Positions 20,484 through 28,733 of a stretch of DNA of 64,000 nucleotides are shown in pieces. The notes under the pieces are model-generated. The model ran no database searches. It saw only the letters and a program-made list of their open reading frames with translations, and was not told where the DNA came from. Both the position numbers and the translations under genes were made by a program. How positions within the stretch are numbered: the first letter of the stretch is position 1; the number at the start of each line of letters is the position of its first letter. The stretch is from the NCBI GenBank assembly GCA_013822735.1, contig PNKZ01000009.1:1-64000 (forward strand). Direction: 5' to 3'. This DNA is from Pirellula sp. GTDB taxonomy: Bacteria > Planctomycetota > Planctomycetia > Pirellulales > PNKZ01.

Positions 20484-22259
20484 TCAATTGAGATTGGGAA
20501 ACACCGGACCGGCCGCGAGGCTCCGAAGCGCATTGGCGCCCGTCGGCGGTTCGATTTGCCAGGGAACCAGCGCAACGCGAGGTACGAAGTGTTGCACGTG
20601 CTCAATATGTTTCGCTTCTTCCTTTGCCCGCAACGCCAAGAGAGGATTGTTTGTCCCCGTGGCCGCCAGTGACGAATTGACGACCCAAGCCCAGGGTTCA
20701 ATCCCGGCACGGCGCAGGTCGGCTTGCAGGGCTTCGGCCTCCAGCACGGGCGTCGTCTCCGGCAGGGTGACGATCACCATCTTCGTCAGCTTCGGATCCT
20801 GTAGCCGCATCATCGGCGTGACGACGTGCATTCCCTGCGGAAGGTTCCGGACGACATCGCGGTGGTAAGCGCCGGTCGCATCCAAGAGCAGCAAGGTATG
20901 GCCGGTCGGGGCCGTATCAACGACGACGAATTTCTTACGCGATTCCTGCTGCACCCGGGAGAAGGCTTGAAATACCGCGATCTCCTCGGTGCATGGTGAA
21001 CGCAAGTCTTCCTCCAAGAGCGTCTTGCCGGCGGCGTCGAGTTTATCGCCTTTCGTTTCGAGGACGTGCTGTCGGTAACGCTCGCTTTCGGCATGCGGGT
21101 CGATTCGATCCACTTCCAGGCCGGGTAGGTTCATCTCGACGGTCATCGCCAAGTGAGCGGCGGGGTCGGTCGTGGTGAGGTGTACGGCATGTCCCCGTGC
21201 GGCGAGCTCCACGGCAATCGCGGCCGCGATGGTCGTCTTCCCGACGCCTCCCTTACCCATCACCATGATTAGGCCGTGGCCGTCTGCTTCGATTTCGTCG
21301 ACCAAACCGGCGAGCGGCGGTAACGACGGACACGGAACAACAATTTCCCGCGTAGGCGCCAGTAGACTTTCCGGAACCGGCAAAAGTAGGGCTCGCAACG
21401 CCTCGACACCGACCAAGTTGCGCGGTTGTAAGGGAACCAGCTCCGTCGGCAATCTACTCAGCCCCTCCGGTACGTGCCCGAGGACGGCCTGCTCGCGGTT
21501 GCGTAAGGCTTTCGCCAACGGATCCTCGCCGATCGCTTCGGGCATAACGCCGTTCACGACCAAGCGCTGATTCGTGATGCCGAGCGACGCCAACTCGCCG
21601 CTTGTGCGCTCCGCTTCGACGAGCGCTCCCTGTTGAGCGCGTGTCACCAGCACCATCAATGTGTGCTCGGAATTGGCCAACTCGCCCACCGCTTGCGAGT
21701 AACGCTGACGTTGTTTCTCCAAGCCCGAGAGCGGCCCCAGGCAGGACGCGCCGCTTTCATTGTCCTCCAGGAAGTTTGACCAAGCCGTCGGGAGTTGTAG
21801 GAGCCGGAGCGTGTGGCCGGTGGGGGCCGTATCGAAGATGATATGATCGAAGCCGTCGGTGACCGCGTCGCCGGTCAGGAGTCCGGTAAATTCATCGAAG
21901 GCGGCGATCTCGGTCGTGCAAGCGCCGGAGAGTTGTTCCTCCATGCCCTTTACGACGTCCGGCGGTAGCGCATTGCGCACGGGGCCGACGATCCGATCGC
22001 GGTAAGCCTGGGCGGCCGCTTCCGGATTGATATTCAGCGCGAACAATCCGGCGACGTGGGGAATCGCCGTCGGCTCGTGTTCTCCTACCTCGACGCCGAA
22101 GACCTGCCCTAAGTTCGAAGCGGGATCGGTACTCACCAGCAGCACACGCTTGCCACGGTCGGCAAGCGTGACGGCAGCGGCGCAAGCCAGAGAGGTCTTG
22201 CCGACGCCCCCTTTGCCGGTAAAGAACAGATTGCGCGGCGAGGTATCCAAGAACTTCAT
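20484..22259 (-). CDS. arsA: ArsA, arsenite-stimulated ATPase
   Basis: A 591-residue tandem ATPase. The frame runs to 22415, but ATG 22259, with AGGATGAG just upstream, starts the family N-terminus. Two P-loops, GKGGVGKT at 15-22 and 335-342, mark the A1 and A2 halves; DTAPTGHT signatures occur at about 143-150 and again in A2. Cys114, Cys173 and Cys423 fall almost exactly where the three metalloid-binding cysteines of E. coli ArsA lie (113, 172, 422, by recall). It should energise an arsenite efflux pump in the cytosol and take arsenite from ArsD, encoded 71 bp upstream. No ArsB or Acr3 pump gene is in the window, and arsC after it is a stub. Confidence 0.95.
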   Translation of the reverse strand: MKFLDTSPRNLFFTGKGGVGKTSLACAAAVTLADRGKRVLLVSTDPASNLGQVFGVEVGEHEPTAIPHVAGLFALNINPEAAAQAYRDRIVGPVRNALPPDVVKGMEEQLSGACTTEIAAFDEFTGLLTGDAVTDGFDHIIFDTAPTGHTLRLLQLPTAWSNFLEDNESGASCLGPLSGLEKQRQRYSQAVGELANSEHTLMVLVTRAQQGALVEAERTSGELASLGITNQRLVVNGVMPEAIGEDPLAKALRNREQAVLGHVPEGLSRLPTELVPLQPRNLVGVEALRALLLPVPESLLAPTREIVVPCPSLPPLAGLVDEIEADGHGLIMVMGKGGVGKTTIAAAIAVELAARGHAVHLTTTDPAAHLAMTVEMNLPGLEVDRIDPHAESERYRQHVLETKGDKLDAAGKTLLEEDLRSPCTEEIAVFQAFSRVQQESRKKFVVVDTAPTGHTLLLLDATGAYHRDVVRNLPQGMHVVTPMMRLQDPKLTKMVIVTLPETTPVLEAEALQADLRRAGIEPWAWVVNSSLAATGTNNPLLALRAKEEAKHIEHVQHFVPRVALVPWQIEPPTGANALRSLAAGPVFPNLN

Positions 22260-22330
22260 GATGCTCATCCTGTTAGGAAAATCGAATCTGCCGGTGACGG
22301 CCTCGCCGCCGTCTTGCTTCCACATCCGCT

Positions 22331-22702
22331 TCAGCAACTCTTCGGTCCGCCGCAGCAACCGCCCGGTCGGTCGACGATCTGAGGTAAGTAGGAGGCGGTA
22401 TCGGGCGCCATCCACACCGACAACACCTCGCGCGTCGGGTATCCATTTTGGCTGACGAGACGACCATCGACGATGATCGCGGGCAGGAAGTCTGTCCCTT
22501 GCGTCGACAGGAGTTTATGGATTTCCGGATTCTCGACGAATGCTTGCGGTTCTTGGGCCAAGTTGAACCGCTCGACGCGGTGTCCTTGCGTCTTGAGCCA
22601 TTCCAAATCGGCGGCGAAACGGGGCAGCACGGGATCCACATCCGGCCCGCAGACACCGGTCGAGCAACACATCGGCTTGTCGAAAACTTGCATTGTCTTC
22701 AT
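22331..22702 (-). CDS. arsD: ArsD, arsenite metallochaperone
   Basis: A 123-residue protein starting at ATG 22702 behind a strong AAGGAG; the longer frame upstream is not coding. Cys12-Cys13 and Cys18 (MCCSTGVCG) reproduce the metalloid site of ArsD, and FLPAIIVDGR and the thioredoxin-like pattern fit the family. The C-terminus carries extra vicinal cysteines (GGCCGG, Cys116/117, and Cys123). It delivers arsenite to ArsA, whose gene follows by 71 bp on the same strand. Confidence 0.95.
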   Translation of the reverse strand: MKTMQVFDKPMCCSTGVCGPDVDPVLPRFAADLEWLKTQGHRVERFNLAQEPQAFVENPEIHKLLSTQGTDFLPAIIVDGRLVSQNGYPTREVLSVWMAPDTASYLPQIVDRPGGCCGGPKSC

Positions 22703-22793
22703 GAACTTGTCTCCTTGCGAAATGAGCAACACTTCTTGTGCGGGCGAATACAATTTCAATGGGCGGACACGGCTAAATGCCAGTTTTGGTTTA

Positions 22794-23408
22794 TTACCGG
22801 TTTTTGCGCAGCACGGCAAAAGCGAACTTTTGCAGCTTGCCTGCGGGCGTGTGGTGGATGTGCTCCATTTCTTGAACGAGCTGAAAGTCAGAGCCAAACT
22901 CGGCGCTCAATCCGGCAGCATCGTAGCGGCACACTTCCAGACCGCTGCACTTTTCGGGACCGTCGGGAGCAAACGTGCCGATGACCAGGTGGCCGCCGAC
23001 TGGAATCGTTCGCTTTGCCAGGGCAACGTACTTCCGTCGGTCTTCCGGATCGGTAAGAAAATGAAACACGGCTCGGTCGTGCCAAACATCGAAACGACCG
23101 ACATCGCCCACTTGCGTCACGTCGCCGACGATCCATTGGACTTGTCGCCCGACTTCTCCTAACCTCCGGCGCGCGTGCTCCAAGGCCGTTGCGGAAACAT
23201 CAAGAACGGCCACGGGCGAATAACCGTCGGCCAGGAGCCGATCGACCAGCTGCGACGCTCCCCCGCCGACGTCGATGACGCCGCTGCCCCCGGACGCAAC
23301 GCTCCGAATGAGCTTCCGTGATACTTCCGGTTCGGCCTCAAACCAACTGACGTCCGTGGTGCCTTTGGTGCGATAAACGGTTTCCCAGTGCTCACGTCGG
23401 TCGAACAT
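22794..23408 (-). CDS. Class I SAM-dependent methyltransferase
   Basis: A 204-residue enzyme starting MFDRREHWETVYRTKGTTDVSW, the standard opening of a common small methyltransferase family, so ATG 23408 is preferred to the longer frame. VIDVGGGASQLVD (about 43-56) is the SAM-binding glycine loop, VLDVSATALEHA the acidic strand 2, and DVWHDRAVFHFL the motif III region. It does not have the cysteine set expected of arsenite methyltransferase ArsM, so it should not be called arsM. It lies between a rhodanese and arsD on one strand. Thiol, sulfide or metalloid methylation would fit the setting but is a guess. Confidence 0.82.
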   Translation of the reverse strand: MFDRREHWETVYRTKGTTDVSWFEAEPEVSRKLIRSVASGGSGVIDVGGGASQLVDRLLADGYSPVAVLDVSATALEHARRRLGEVGRQVQWIVGDVTQVGDVGRFDVWHDRAVFHFLTDPEDRRKYVALAKRTIPVGGHLVIGTFAPDGPEKCSGLEVCRYDAAGLSAEFGSDFQLVQEMEHIHHTPAGKLQKFAFAVLRKNR

Positions 23409-23506
23409 ATCGTCACCAGAGGGGCCTGCGCCGCAGTCGACGCCGCACACGGATCCACGTTCCGCGCGCGGCGTCGACGTGCCGAGCGATCGTAGAGAAA
23501 TCGTGG

Positions 23507-23908
23507 TTATCGGCCCGCTTGGGGGAAGCCGGCTTCGAGCAACTCGTCGTAGCCTTGCGTCAGCGGGCGAAGGTCGCGGCCTGTCGCACGCAGCAATTGC
23601 GCGGCCGTCTGCGAACGAGCCCCCGCGGCGCAGTGAAGATAGATGATCTTCTCCGGCGGGGCGACCGTCGCCAAGGCCTGTGCGGAAACGCCGTTCTCGA
23701 TGCGCGAGAGCGGCAGAAGTCGCGCGTCGCGGAGGTGACCGTCGTTCCACTCGCCAACTTCGCGGACGTCAAGCAACACTGCCTTGCCGGCGGCAAGATC
23801 ACGCTTCACGGCACCGAGGTCCGCCGCCGCTGCCGGAACCGCCGCGAAGCCCGTCGTTAAGGCCAAGCCAATAACTACCAACGCCCATTGAAACTTGCCG
23901 AACTGCAT
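23507..23908 (-). CDS. Periplasmic rhodanese-like protein
   Basis: A 133-residue single-domain rhodanese with an N-terminal signal peptide (ALVVIGLALTTGFAAVPAAAA). VLLDVREVGEWNDGHLRDAR is the CH2A-type segment and LHCAAGARSQ places the catalytic Cys93 in a six-residue loop, typical of sulfurtransferases. It should carry sulfane sulfur as a persulfide outside the cytoplasm. In the island it lies immediately after the sulfide:quinone oxidoreductase gene, consistent with accepting the persulfide or polysulfide that enzyme makes. Confidence 0.88.
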   Translation of the reverse strand: MQFGKFQWALVVIGLALTTGFAAVPAAAADLGAVKRDLAAGKAVLLDVREVGEWNDGHLRDARLLPLSRIENGVSAQALATVAPPEKIIYLHCAAGARSQTAAQLLRATGRDLRPLTQGYDELLEAGFPQAGR

Positions 23909-23978
23909 AGAATCCCTTCCAAGAAATAGAATTAGGAAACAACTCAGACCTTCTCCGACGAAGCGTTCCAGAAACTCA

Positions 23979-25178
23979 CTAGCCGAAGCCCCTCAGCATG
24001 GCTCCCCAATAGAGCCGCGGTAGTGCGTAGGCTTTGAGGAGATACATACTGAGCCGCTCCTTCGATTGGTCGAAAGGAAACGTCTCGCTCGGTTCCCCCT
24101 CGTAGTCGAACTCGGCGAGCACCAGCCGACCGTAGCCGGTGACGACGGGACAGGATGTATAGCCGTCGTACTGGGCCGTGAGCGGCTTGCCTTCGATTGC
24201 AGATAAGAGGTTTTCGACGACGACTGGCGCTTGCTTGCGAATCGCCGCTCCGGTTTTGGAAGTCGGCAGTCCGCTGCAATCGCCCAGGCCGAAGACGTTG
24301 GCGAAGCGAGCGTGCCGGAGCGTAAACTTGTCGACCTCGACCCACCCGGTTGGGTTCGCCAGTGGGCTGTTCTTGATGACGTCCGGAGCGCTCATCGGCG
24401 GCGTAACGTGCAGCAAGTCGTACGGAATAACGACCTGCTCCTTGGTGTCGAGATGCTCGAACACGGCTTCTTTCACCGCGCCGCGCACCTCGACCAAGCT
24501 GAGCTTGAACCTCACGTCGATTTGTTTGCGAGCGGCCACCTCTTCCAAGGTCTTGCGGTATTTCTCGACGGCGAAGAGCGAGCCTTGAGCCGAAGCGAAC
24601 ACGACGTTCGATTTCTCCCGCACGCCCGACTTGCGGAAGTGGTCGTCGGCCAAGTACATGATCTTTTGCGGAGCGCCGCCGCACTTCACGGCCGTATTCG
24701 GCATCGTGAAGAGCGCCGTCCCGCCGCGGAAGTTCCGAATGCACTCCCACGTATAATCGACGTAGCGGTAGGCGTAGTTACTGCAGACGGCATCGTGCCC
24801 CAGGCTTTCCCGGAGACCGCGAATCTTGCTCCAATCAATCTGGATGCCTAGTGCGACGACGAGGTGATCGTAGCGGATCGTTCGACCGATGTTCGTGACG
24901 ACGCAGTTGCTTTCCGGGCAGAACTCCGTGATCGACTCCTGAATCCAATCCGTGTCAGGAGGAATGAAGGCAGACTCGGCCCGCTCGCTTTGCTCTTTGG
25001 GAAACACGCCGGCGCCGACCAGCGTCCACAGCGGCTGGTAGTAGTGCTTGGTCGACGGCTCGACGACGGCCATGGTCAATCGTTTGTTTCGTCGGCGTAG
25101 CCGCGCGGCGACGGTAATCCCGGCCGTTCCACCGCCGACGATGAGAACCTGGTAATGCTTATCGAGCGGCATGCTCAT
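23979..25178 (-). CDS. sqr: Type II sulfide:quinone oxidoreductase (mitochondrial SQOR-like)
   Basis: A 399-residue FAD protein. VLIVGGGTAGITVAARL (11-27) is the FAD dinucleotide motif; NVFGLGDCSGLPTSKTGAA is the second FAD signature. Cys166 in AVKCGGAPQKIMY and Cys343 in DGYTSCPVVTGYG are the redox pair of type II SQRs. LLHVTPPMSAPDV and ETFPFDQSKERLSMYLLKA read almost like human SQOR as I recall it. The enzyme oxidises sulfide, forming a persulfide on an acceptor and reducing quinone at the membrane; the C-terminal hydrophobic part (YALPRLYWGAMLRGF) should provide membrane contact. AAGGT precedes the ATG. It is followed by rhodanese and preceded by DsrE-like and exporter genes in the same direction. 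Confidence 0.92.
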   Translation of the reverse strand: MSMPLDKHYQVLIVGGGTAGITVAARLRRRNKRLTMAVVEPSTKHYYQPLWTLVGAGVFPKEQSERAESAFIPPDTDWIQESITEFCPESNCVVTNIGRTIRYDHLVVALGIQIDWSKIRGLRESLGHDAVCSNYAYRYVDYTWECIRNFRGGTALFTMPNTAVKCGGAPQKIMYLADDHFRKSGVREKSNVVFASAQGSLFAVEKYRKTLEEVAARKQIDVRFKLSLVEVRGAVKEAVFEHLDTKEQVVIPYDLLHVTPPMSAPDVIKNSPLANPTGWVEVDKFTLRHARFANVFGLGDCSGLPTSKTGAAIRKQAPVVVENLLSAIEGKPLTAQYDGYTSCPVVTGYGRLVLAEFDYEGEPSETFPFDQSKERLSMYLLKAYALPRLYWGAMLRGFG

Positions 25179-25227
25179 GCTCAGCGACCTTTAGGTAAAA
25201 AGGAACGGGGTTCGGCGACGGCGGCCG

Positions 25228-25761
25228 TTAGTGGACGGAGATGTAGGCGTAACCGTCTTGCTGTTTGTTGGCGTTGACGGTCATGGCTGACGCCGCGACG
25301 GTGAACTCCACGGCGACCTCGGACAACGCGAACTTGTTGCGGGCCAGCGACTGCCCGCAAACGAAGACTTCGACGCCGTGTTTCTTGAGCTCCCGTACCA
25401 GAGCGAGGTTCGGATTCTTTGCTGCACCGGTCTTGGAAGCGTAGGCGGAATCGTTGAGAGCTCCCTTCGTGGCGGTGCCATGCAACACCAACGCCAGACG
25501 GGCGTCTCCTGGCGCGTGACCGGCTTGAGCGTTGAGATTCAGATACCGAGCCACGCTTTCGAGGCCTTTGAGCACTTCGTCCGGCTTAGCCTCCGACGTA
25601 ATGTCGAAGACGATCTTCATTCCCTGGCGCGGTTGTTCGGCGGCGTCGGGTTGCGGCGCGATCGCCCCATACTCTGCCACGAGCGGGTTGACGAACTTCG
25701 GCTCTTCCACAGCCGCGGCGAAGGTTACGGCACAAATCACAAGACACAACCAATCACGCAT
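25228..25761 (-). CDS. DsrE-family protein, secreted
   Basis: ATG 25761 begins a signal peptide (MRDWLCLVICAVTFAAAVEE); the longer upstream frame is ignored. The 177-residue product resembles periplasmic DsrE-like proteins: MKIVFDITSEAKPDEVLKGLESVARYLN, RLALVLHGTATKG and VEVFVCGQSLARNKF are the usual strands, with one cysteine (VCGQS) in the position used for sulfur transfer. Likely a sulfane-sulfur carrier working with the neighbouring SQR and rhodanese. It starts 11 bp after the TauE/SafE gene. Confidence 0.85.
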   Translation of the reverse strand: MRDWLCLVICAVTFAAAVEEPKFVNPLVAEYGAIAPQPDAAEQPRQGMKIVFDITSEAKPDEVLKGLESVARYLNLNAQAGHAPGDARLALVLHGTATKGALNDSAYASKTGAAKNPNLALVRELKKHGVEVFVCGQSLARNKFALSEVAVEFTVAASAMTVNANKQQDGYAYISVH

Positions 25762-25772
25762 GGCAGACTCCT

Positions 25773-26588
25773 TTAGAACGCAAGATTTCGAGTAATGACA
25801 AACAAGGCGACGAAGAGAATCGCCGCGGCAAACACACGTTGGAGCGTCGGACCTCCCAGGCGAGCGGCTAACCTTGTTCCGACGAACAGTCCAAAAAGGC
25901 TTCCCCCGGCAAACCAAGCGACGATTGACCACGGCATCGTTCGTCCGGCAATCAGCAGCGACGCGATGCCTGACGTACTGATCAACGCGATCACCAGGAG
26001 TGATGTACCGACGGCCCGCTGAATTCCCATGCCGCTAAACAACACGAGTGCGGGCACGATGATGAACCCGCCGCCGACGCCGAACAGTCCCGTCAGCACC
26101 CCCGTCCCTAGACCGACGCCGACCAACAACAACGCGCAACGTGAGTTCCAGTGCAGCACCCCCTGCGGATCACGGCGGCAGACCGGCCCCGGTTCATCGG
26201 GATGGATGATCAGGACGTGCCGTTCCGCAACGTCGCCGGCTTTACTCCACATTCGCACGGCGACCACGAGCATCAGCACAGCGAACAACAATAAGAGCAG
26301 CGCTTCGGGGATCCGGGCGGCGAGCAAGGAGCCGATCGGAGCAGTCGTCATCCCGGCGGCGGCGAACAACAGGCCCGTACGCATTTCGACGAGCCCGAAG
26401 CGCCACCGTTGCAGAAATCCGACCAGAGCCGTCGCGCCGACCGTCACGAGCGACGCGCCAATTGCTTCCCGCGGGTCGACTCCCAAGCCGTACACCAACA
26501 GCGGCACGGCGAAGATCGCCCCTCCTCCCCCGGTGAGTCCGAGGGAGAGGCCGACCACGGCGCCGAGAAGGATGGCCAGAAGAGACAT
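25773..26588 (-). CDS. TauE/SafE (TSUP) family exporter
   Basis: A 271-residue integral membrane protein with about eight hydrophobic segments in two halves. Each half starts with a glycine-rich signature (LTGGGGAIFAVPLLVYGLG near the N-terminus and LFGVGGGFIIVPALVLFSGMG in the middle), the TSUP hallmark. A hydrophilic loop with Cys and His (VCRRDPQGVLHWNSRC) separates the halves. In this setting it probably exports sulfite, thiosulfate or another sulfur oxyanion generated by the persulfide dioxygenase upstream. Genes lie 26 bp before and 11 bp after in the same direction. Confidence 0.9.
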   Translation of the reverse strand: MSLLAILLGAVVGLSLGLTGGGGAIFAVPLLVYGLGVDPREAIGASLVTVGATALVGFLQRWRFGLVEMRTGLLFAAAGMTTAPIGSLLAARIPEALLLLLFAVLMLVVAVRMWSKAGDVAERHVLIIHPDEPGPVCRRDPQGVLHWNSRCALLLVGVGLGTGVLTGLFGVGGGFIIVPALVLFSGMGIQRAVGTSLLVIALISTSGIASLLIAGRTMPWSIVAWFAGGSLFGLFVGTRLAARLGGPTLQRVFAAAILFVALFVITRNLAF

Positions 26589-26614
26589 GCGGGAGACCTA
26601 CGAATAGGCTGGAT

Positions 26615-28033
26615 CTACTTGGCGCACGAGGAACCGGAACCGACGGTGCACGATGATGCCGTCGCCGACCACGCACCATAGCCGCCGACCAAGTCGATCA
26701 TGTTTGTGCGGCCGGCTTGCTCCAGCACGCCGCAGGCGATCGCGGAGCGGTAGCCGCCGGCGCAGTGCACCACCACGGGCCGATCGACGGGAACTTCCGC
26801 CAACCGACTGCGCAGGTGATTCACGAGGATGTGCAGGCTCCCTTCGATCACACCCGTCTCGCGTTCCTTGTCCGTGCGGACGTCGAGAACCGCCGGGGGC
26901 GCGTCCGAGGCGAGTTGCTCGGCAAGCGTAGCGGCCGTAATCCGTTCCGTGCGGGCAATGAGCTCGGGTCGCTTTTCCAGAGCCCCGAGTCCGCCCGACA
27001 AGTACCCGGCGATGAGATCGAGACCGATCCGACCGAGTCGCATTGCCGCCTCTTCTTCTTTGCCGTGCTCGGCGACGATCACGATCGGATGCGTACGATC
27101 GAGCATCGTCCCCGCCCAGGTCGCGTACTTACCGGCCAAGCCGATGTTCAGCGAGTTTCGTAGGTGAGCTCCTTCGTAGTCGGCGGCTTCGCGCACGTCG
27201 ACCACTTGCGCTCCCTCGCTTTGCAGCGCGACGACTTCGTCCACCGAAAGCGGCTTCAATTCTTTCGTCAGATTCTCTTCCAGTGTCCCCCGTTCCTTAC
27301 GGTTGAGCATCGCGTCGTAGCCGAAGTAGTCGGGCGCCTCCGGGAGATCGGTCGTCGCCAAGCGGATAAACTCCATCTTGGTCATCGGCGCCAAGGCGTA
27401 GTTGTATTTCCGCTGCGTGCCGATCGTGGAAACGGTGTCTTTGCTGAGATTCTTTCCGCACATCGAACCGGCGCCGTGCGCAGGATAGACCAAGGTCTCA
27501 TCCGGGAGCGTCAGCAGCTTGTTGTGGAGCGAATCATAAAGTTCGCCGGCCAATTCTTCGGCCGTAATGCCGATCGACGCCATGAGGTCGGGCCGACCGA
27601 CGTCGCCGATGAAGAGCGTATCGCCGGTCAACACGGCCTGCGGTTGCTGCGCGTCCTTGGCCAAGTCAAACACCAGAATCGAGATCCCTTCCGGCGTATG
27701 GCCGGGAGTTTCTAGAATCTGTAAGCGGACGTCGCCGAACTCGACGGTCGCACCGTCGCGAGCATGGACAAATTCGTACTCCGCTTCGGCCCGCGCACCG
27801 AGGTAAATCTGCGCACCCGTGCGGTCGCGAAGCTCGATATGTCCGGCGATGAAGTCGGCATGGAAGTGCGTGAGGAAGACGTACTTGATCTGATAGCCGC
27901 CGGCCTCGGCGTCTTTCAAGTATTGATCCACATCGCGTTGCGGGTCGACGATCGCGGCGACCTTCGTCTTATCGTCGGCAATGAGGTACGAGGCGTGCGC
28001 CAAGCAGGCGAGATAGTATTGCTGCAGTTTCAT
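26615..28033 (-). CDS. Persulfide-dioxygenase-like MBL hydrolase fused to two rhodanese domains
   Basis: A 472-residue fusion starting at ATG 28033. Residues 1-250 are a metallo-beta-lactamase domain with THFHADFIAGH (His56, His58, Asp60, His65), ETPGHTPEG, LTGDTLFIGDVGRPDL and YPAHGAGS, the pattern of ETHE1/BLH-type persulfide dioxygenases that oxidise glutathione persulfide to sulfite. Two rhodanese domains follow. The first (about 270-355) has VIVAEHGKEEEA where the catalytic cysteine loop should be and is probably inactive. The second has Cys424 in VVHCAGGYRS and should be active. The fusion couples sulfur oxidation to sulfur transfer. Linked to TauE/SafE 26 bp downstream. Confidence 0.92.
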   Translation of the reverse strand: MKLQQYYLACLAHASYLIADDKTKVAAIVDPQRDVDQYLKDAEAGGYQIKYVFLTHFHADFIAGHIELRDRTGAQIYLGARAEAEYEFVHARDGATVEFGDVRLQILETPGHTPEGISILVFDLAKDAQQPQAVLTGDTLFIGDVGRPDLMASIGITAEELAGELYDSLHNKLLTLPDETLVYPAHGAGSMCGKNLSKDTVSTIGTQRKYNYALAPMTKMEFIRLATTDLPEAPDYFGYDAMLNRKERGTLEENLTKELKPLSVDEVVALQSEGAQVVDVREAADYEGAHLRNSLNIGLAGKYATWAGTMLDRTHPIVIVAEHGKEEEAAMRLGRIGLDLIAGYLSGGLGALEKRPELIARTERITAATLAEQLASDAPPAVLDVRTDKERETGVIEGSLHILVNHLRSRLAEVPVDRPVVVHCAGGYRSAIACGVLEQAGRTNMIDLVGGYGAWSATASSCTVGSGSSCAK

Positions 28034-28081
28034 AGCGAGGGTCCTTAATAATGAGTTCGTCCGGCGGGAGTCGCCCAATCG

Positions 28082-28660
28082 TTAGCGGGCGCAGCAAGAC
28101 TTCGCGCAGGCCGCGGGAGCAGAGCAGGATTCCCGGACTTGATTCCAAGGCATGCGGGCCAAGCACATCGCCATGCCGCAGGTGTCGGTGACGCCGGCGA
28201 AGATCAATCCGGCGCCGACCAAGGCGGAAAGTCCGATCCAGAACGGATGTATCAGCAAACCAAGTACCGCTCCGACGAATACGAGCGTGCCGGCGGCGAT
28301 ACGTACCTGCCGTTCGAGCGAGATCGCCTTCTTGCCGCGTACCAACGGCAGCCCCGCCTGCTCACAAGCCAGCGTTCCCCCGTCGACGTTTATGACCTGG
28401 GAATATCCGGCCGCCGCGAGTTTTTCGCAGGCTTGCTTACCGCGGCTTCCGCTGCGGCAGATGACATAGAGCGGTTTTGCCCGCTCACCGCCCGTTTCCG
28501 CACGCAACGTCGAGGGGTCGAGCCGATCGAGCGGTATGTTGCGAGCAGCCGCTACATGTAGCTCGCGAAACTCCGCCGGAGTGCGAACGTCGATCAAGTC
28601 CAGCGGTTCGCCTCGGCGACAGAGAGCGTTGAGCTCCTGAGGGGTGATAACGGCGGTCAT
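28082..28660 (-). CDS. Rhodanese + DUF2892 membrane protein
   Basis: A 192-residue protein starting at ATG 28660 behind AAAGGAGA. Residues 1-110 are a rhodanese with Cys68 in VICRSGSRGK. Then two hydrophobic segments (IAAGTLVFVGAVLGLLIHPF and LSALVGAGLIFAGV) form a DUF2892 domain, ending with VTDTCGMAMCLARMPWN and a cysteine-rich tail (SCSAPAACAKSCC). Rhodanese-DUF2892 fusions occur in sulfide and sulfane-sulfur operons and are thought to act as membrane-bound sulfurtransferases. It is the first gene of the long minus-strand run and has one of the two proposed operators just upstream. Confidence 0.9.
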   Translation of the reverse strand: MTAVITPQELNALCRRGEPLDLIDVRTPAEFRELHVAAARNIPLDRLDPSTLRAETGGERAKPLYVICRSGSRGKQACEKLAAAGYSQVINVDGGTLACEQAGLPLVRGKKAISLERQVRIAAGTLVFVGAVLGLLIHPFWIGLSALVGAGLIFAGVTDTCGMAMCLARMPWNQVRESCSAPAACAKSCCAR

Positions 28661-28682
28661 GGGACGTCTCCTTTTGTAAGGT

Positions 28683-28705
28683 CGACATGTCGTGACATTA
28701 CGATA
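28683..28705. promoter_or_regulatory. Putative ArsR-family operator, copy 1
   Basis: Read on the minus strand this is TATCGTAAT, then G, TC, A, CGACATGTC, G. The same 23 bases, with only three differences, occur at 29076-29098 in the opposite orientation in front of the ArsR-family gene. Copy 1 contains ATGTC and GACAT arms and the palindrome GACATGTC. It lies 22 bp before the rhodanese-DUF2892 ATG, so a bound repressor would block that promoter. Inferred from repetition and position only. Confidence 0.6.
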
Positions 28706-28733
28706 CGTTGTACGAAAAAAAATGCTTAGGGTT

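Noticed and set aside
22794-23408. Calling the methyltransferase ArsM because it is next to arsD
   Set aside because: The cysteines needed by arsenite methyltransferases are not in the expected places; the sequence fits a general small methyltransferase family.
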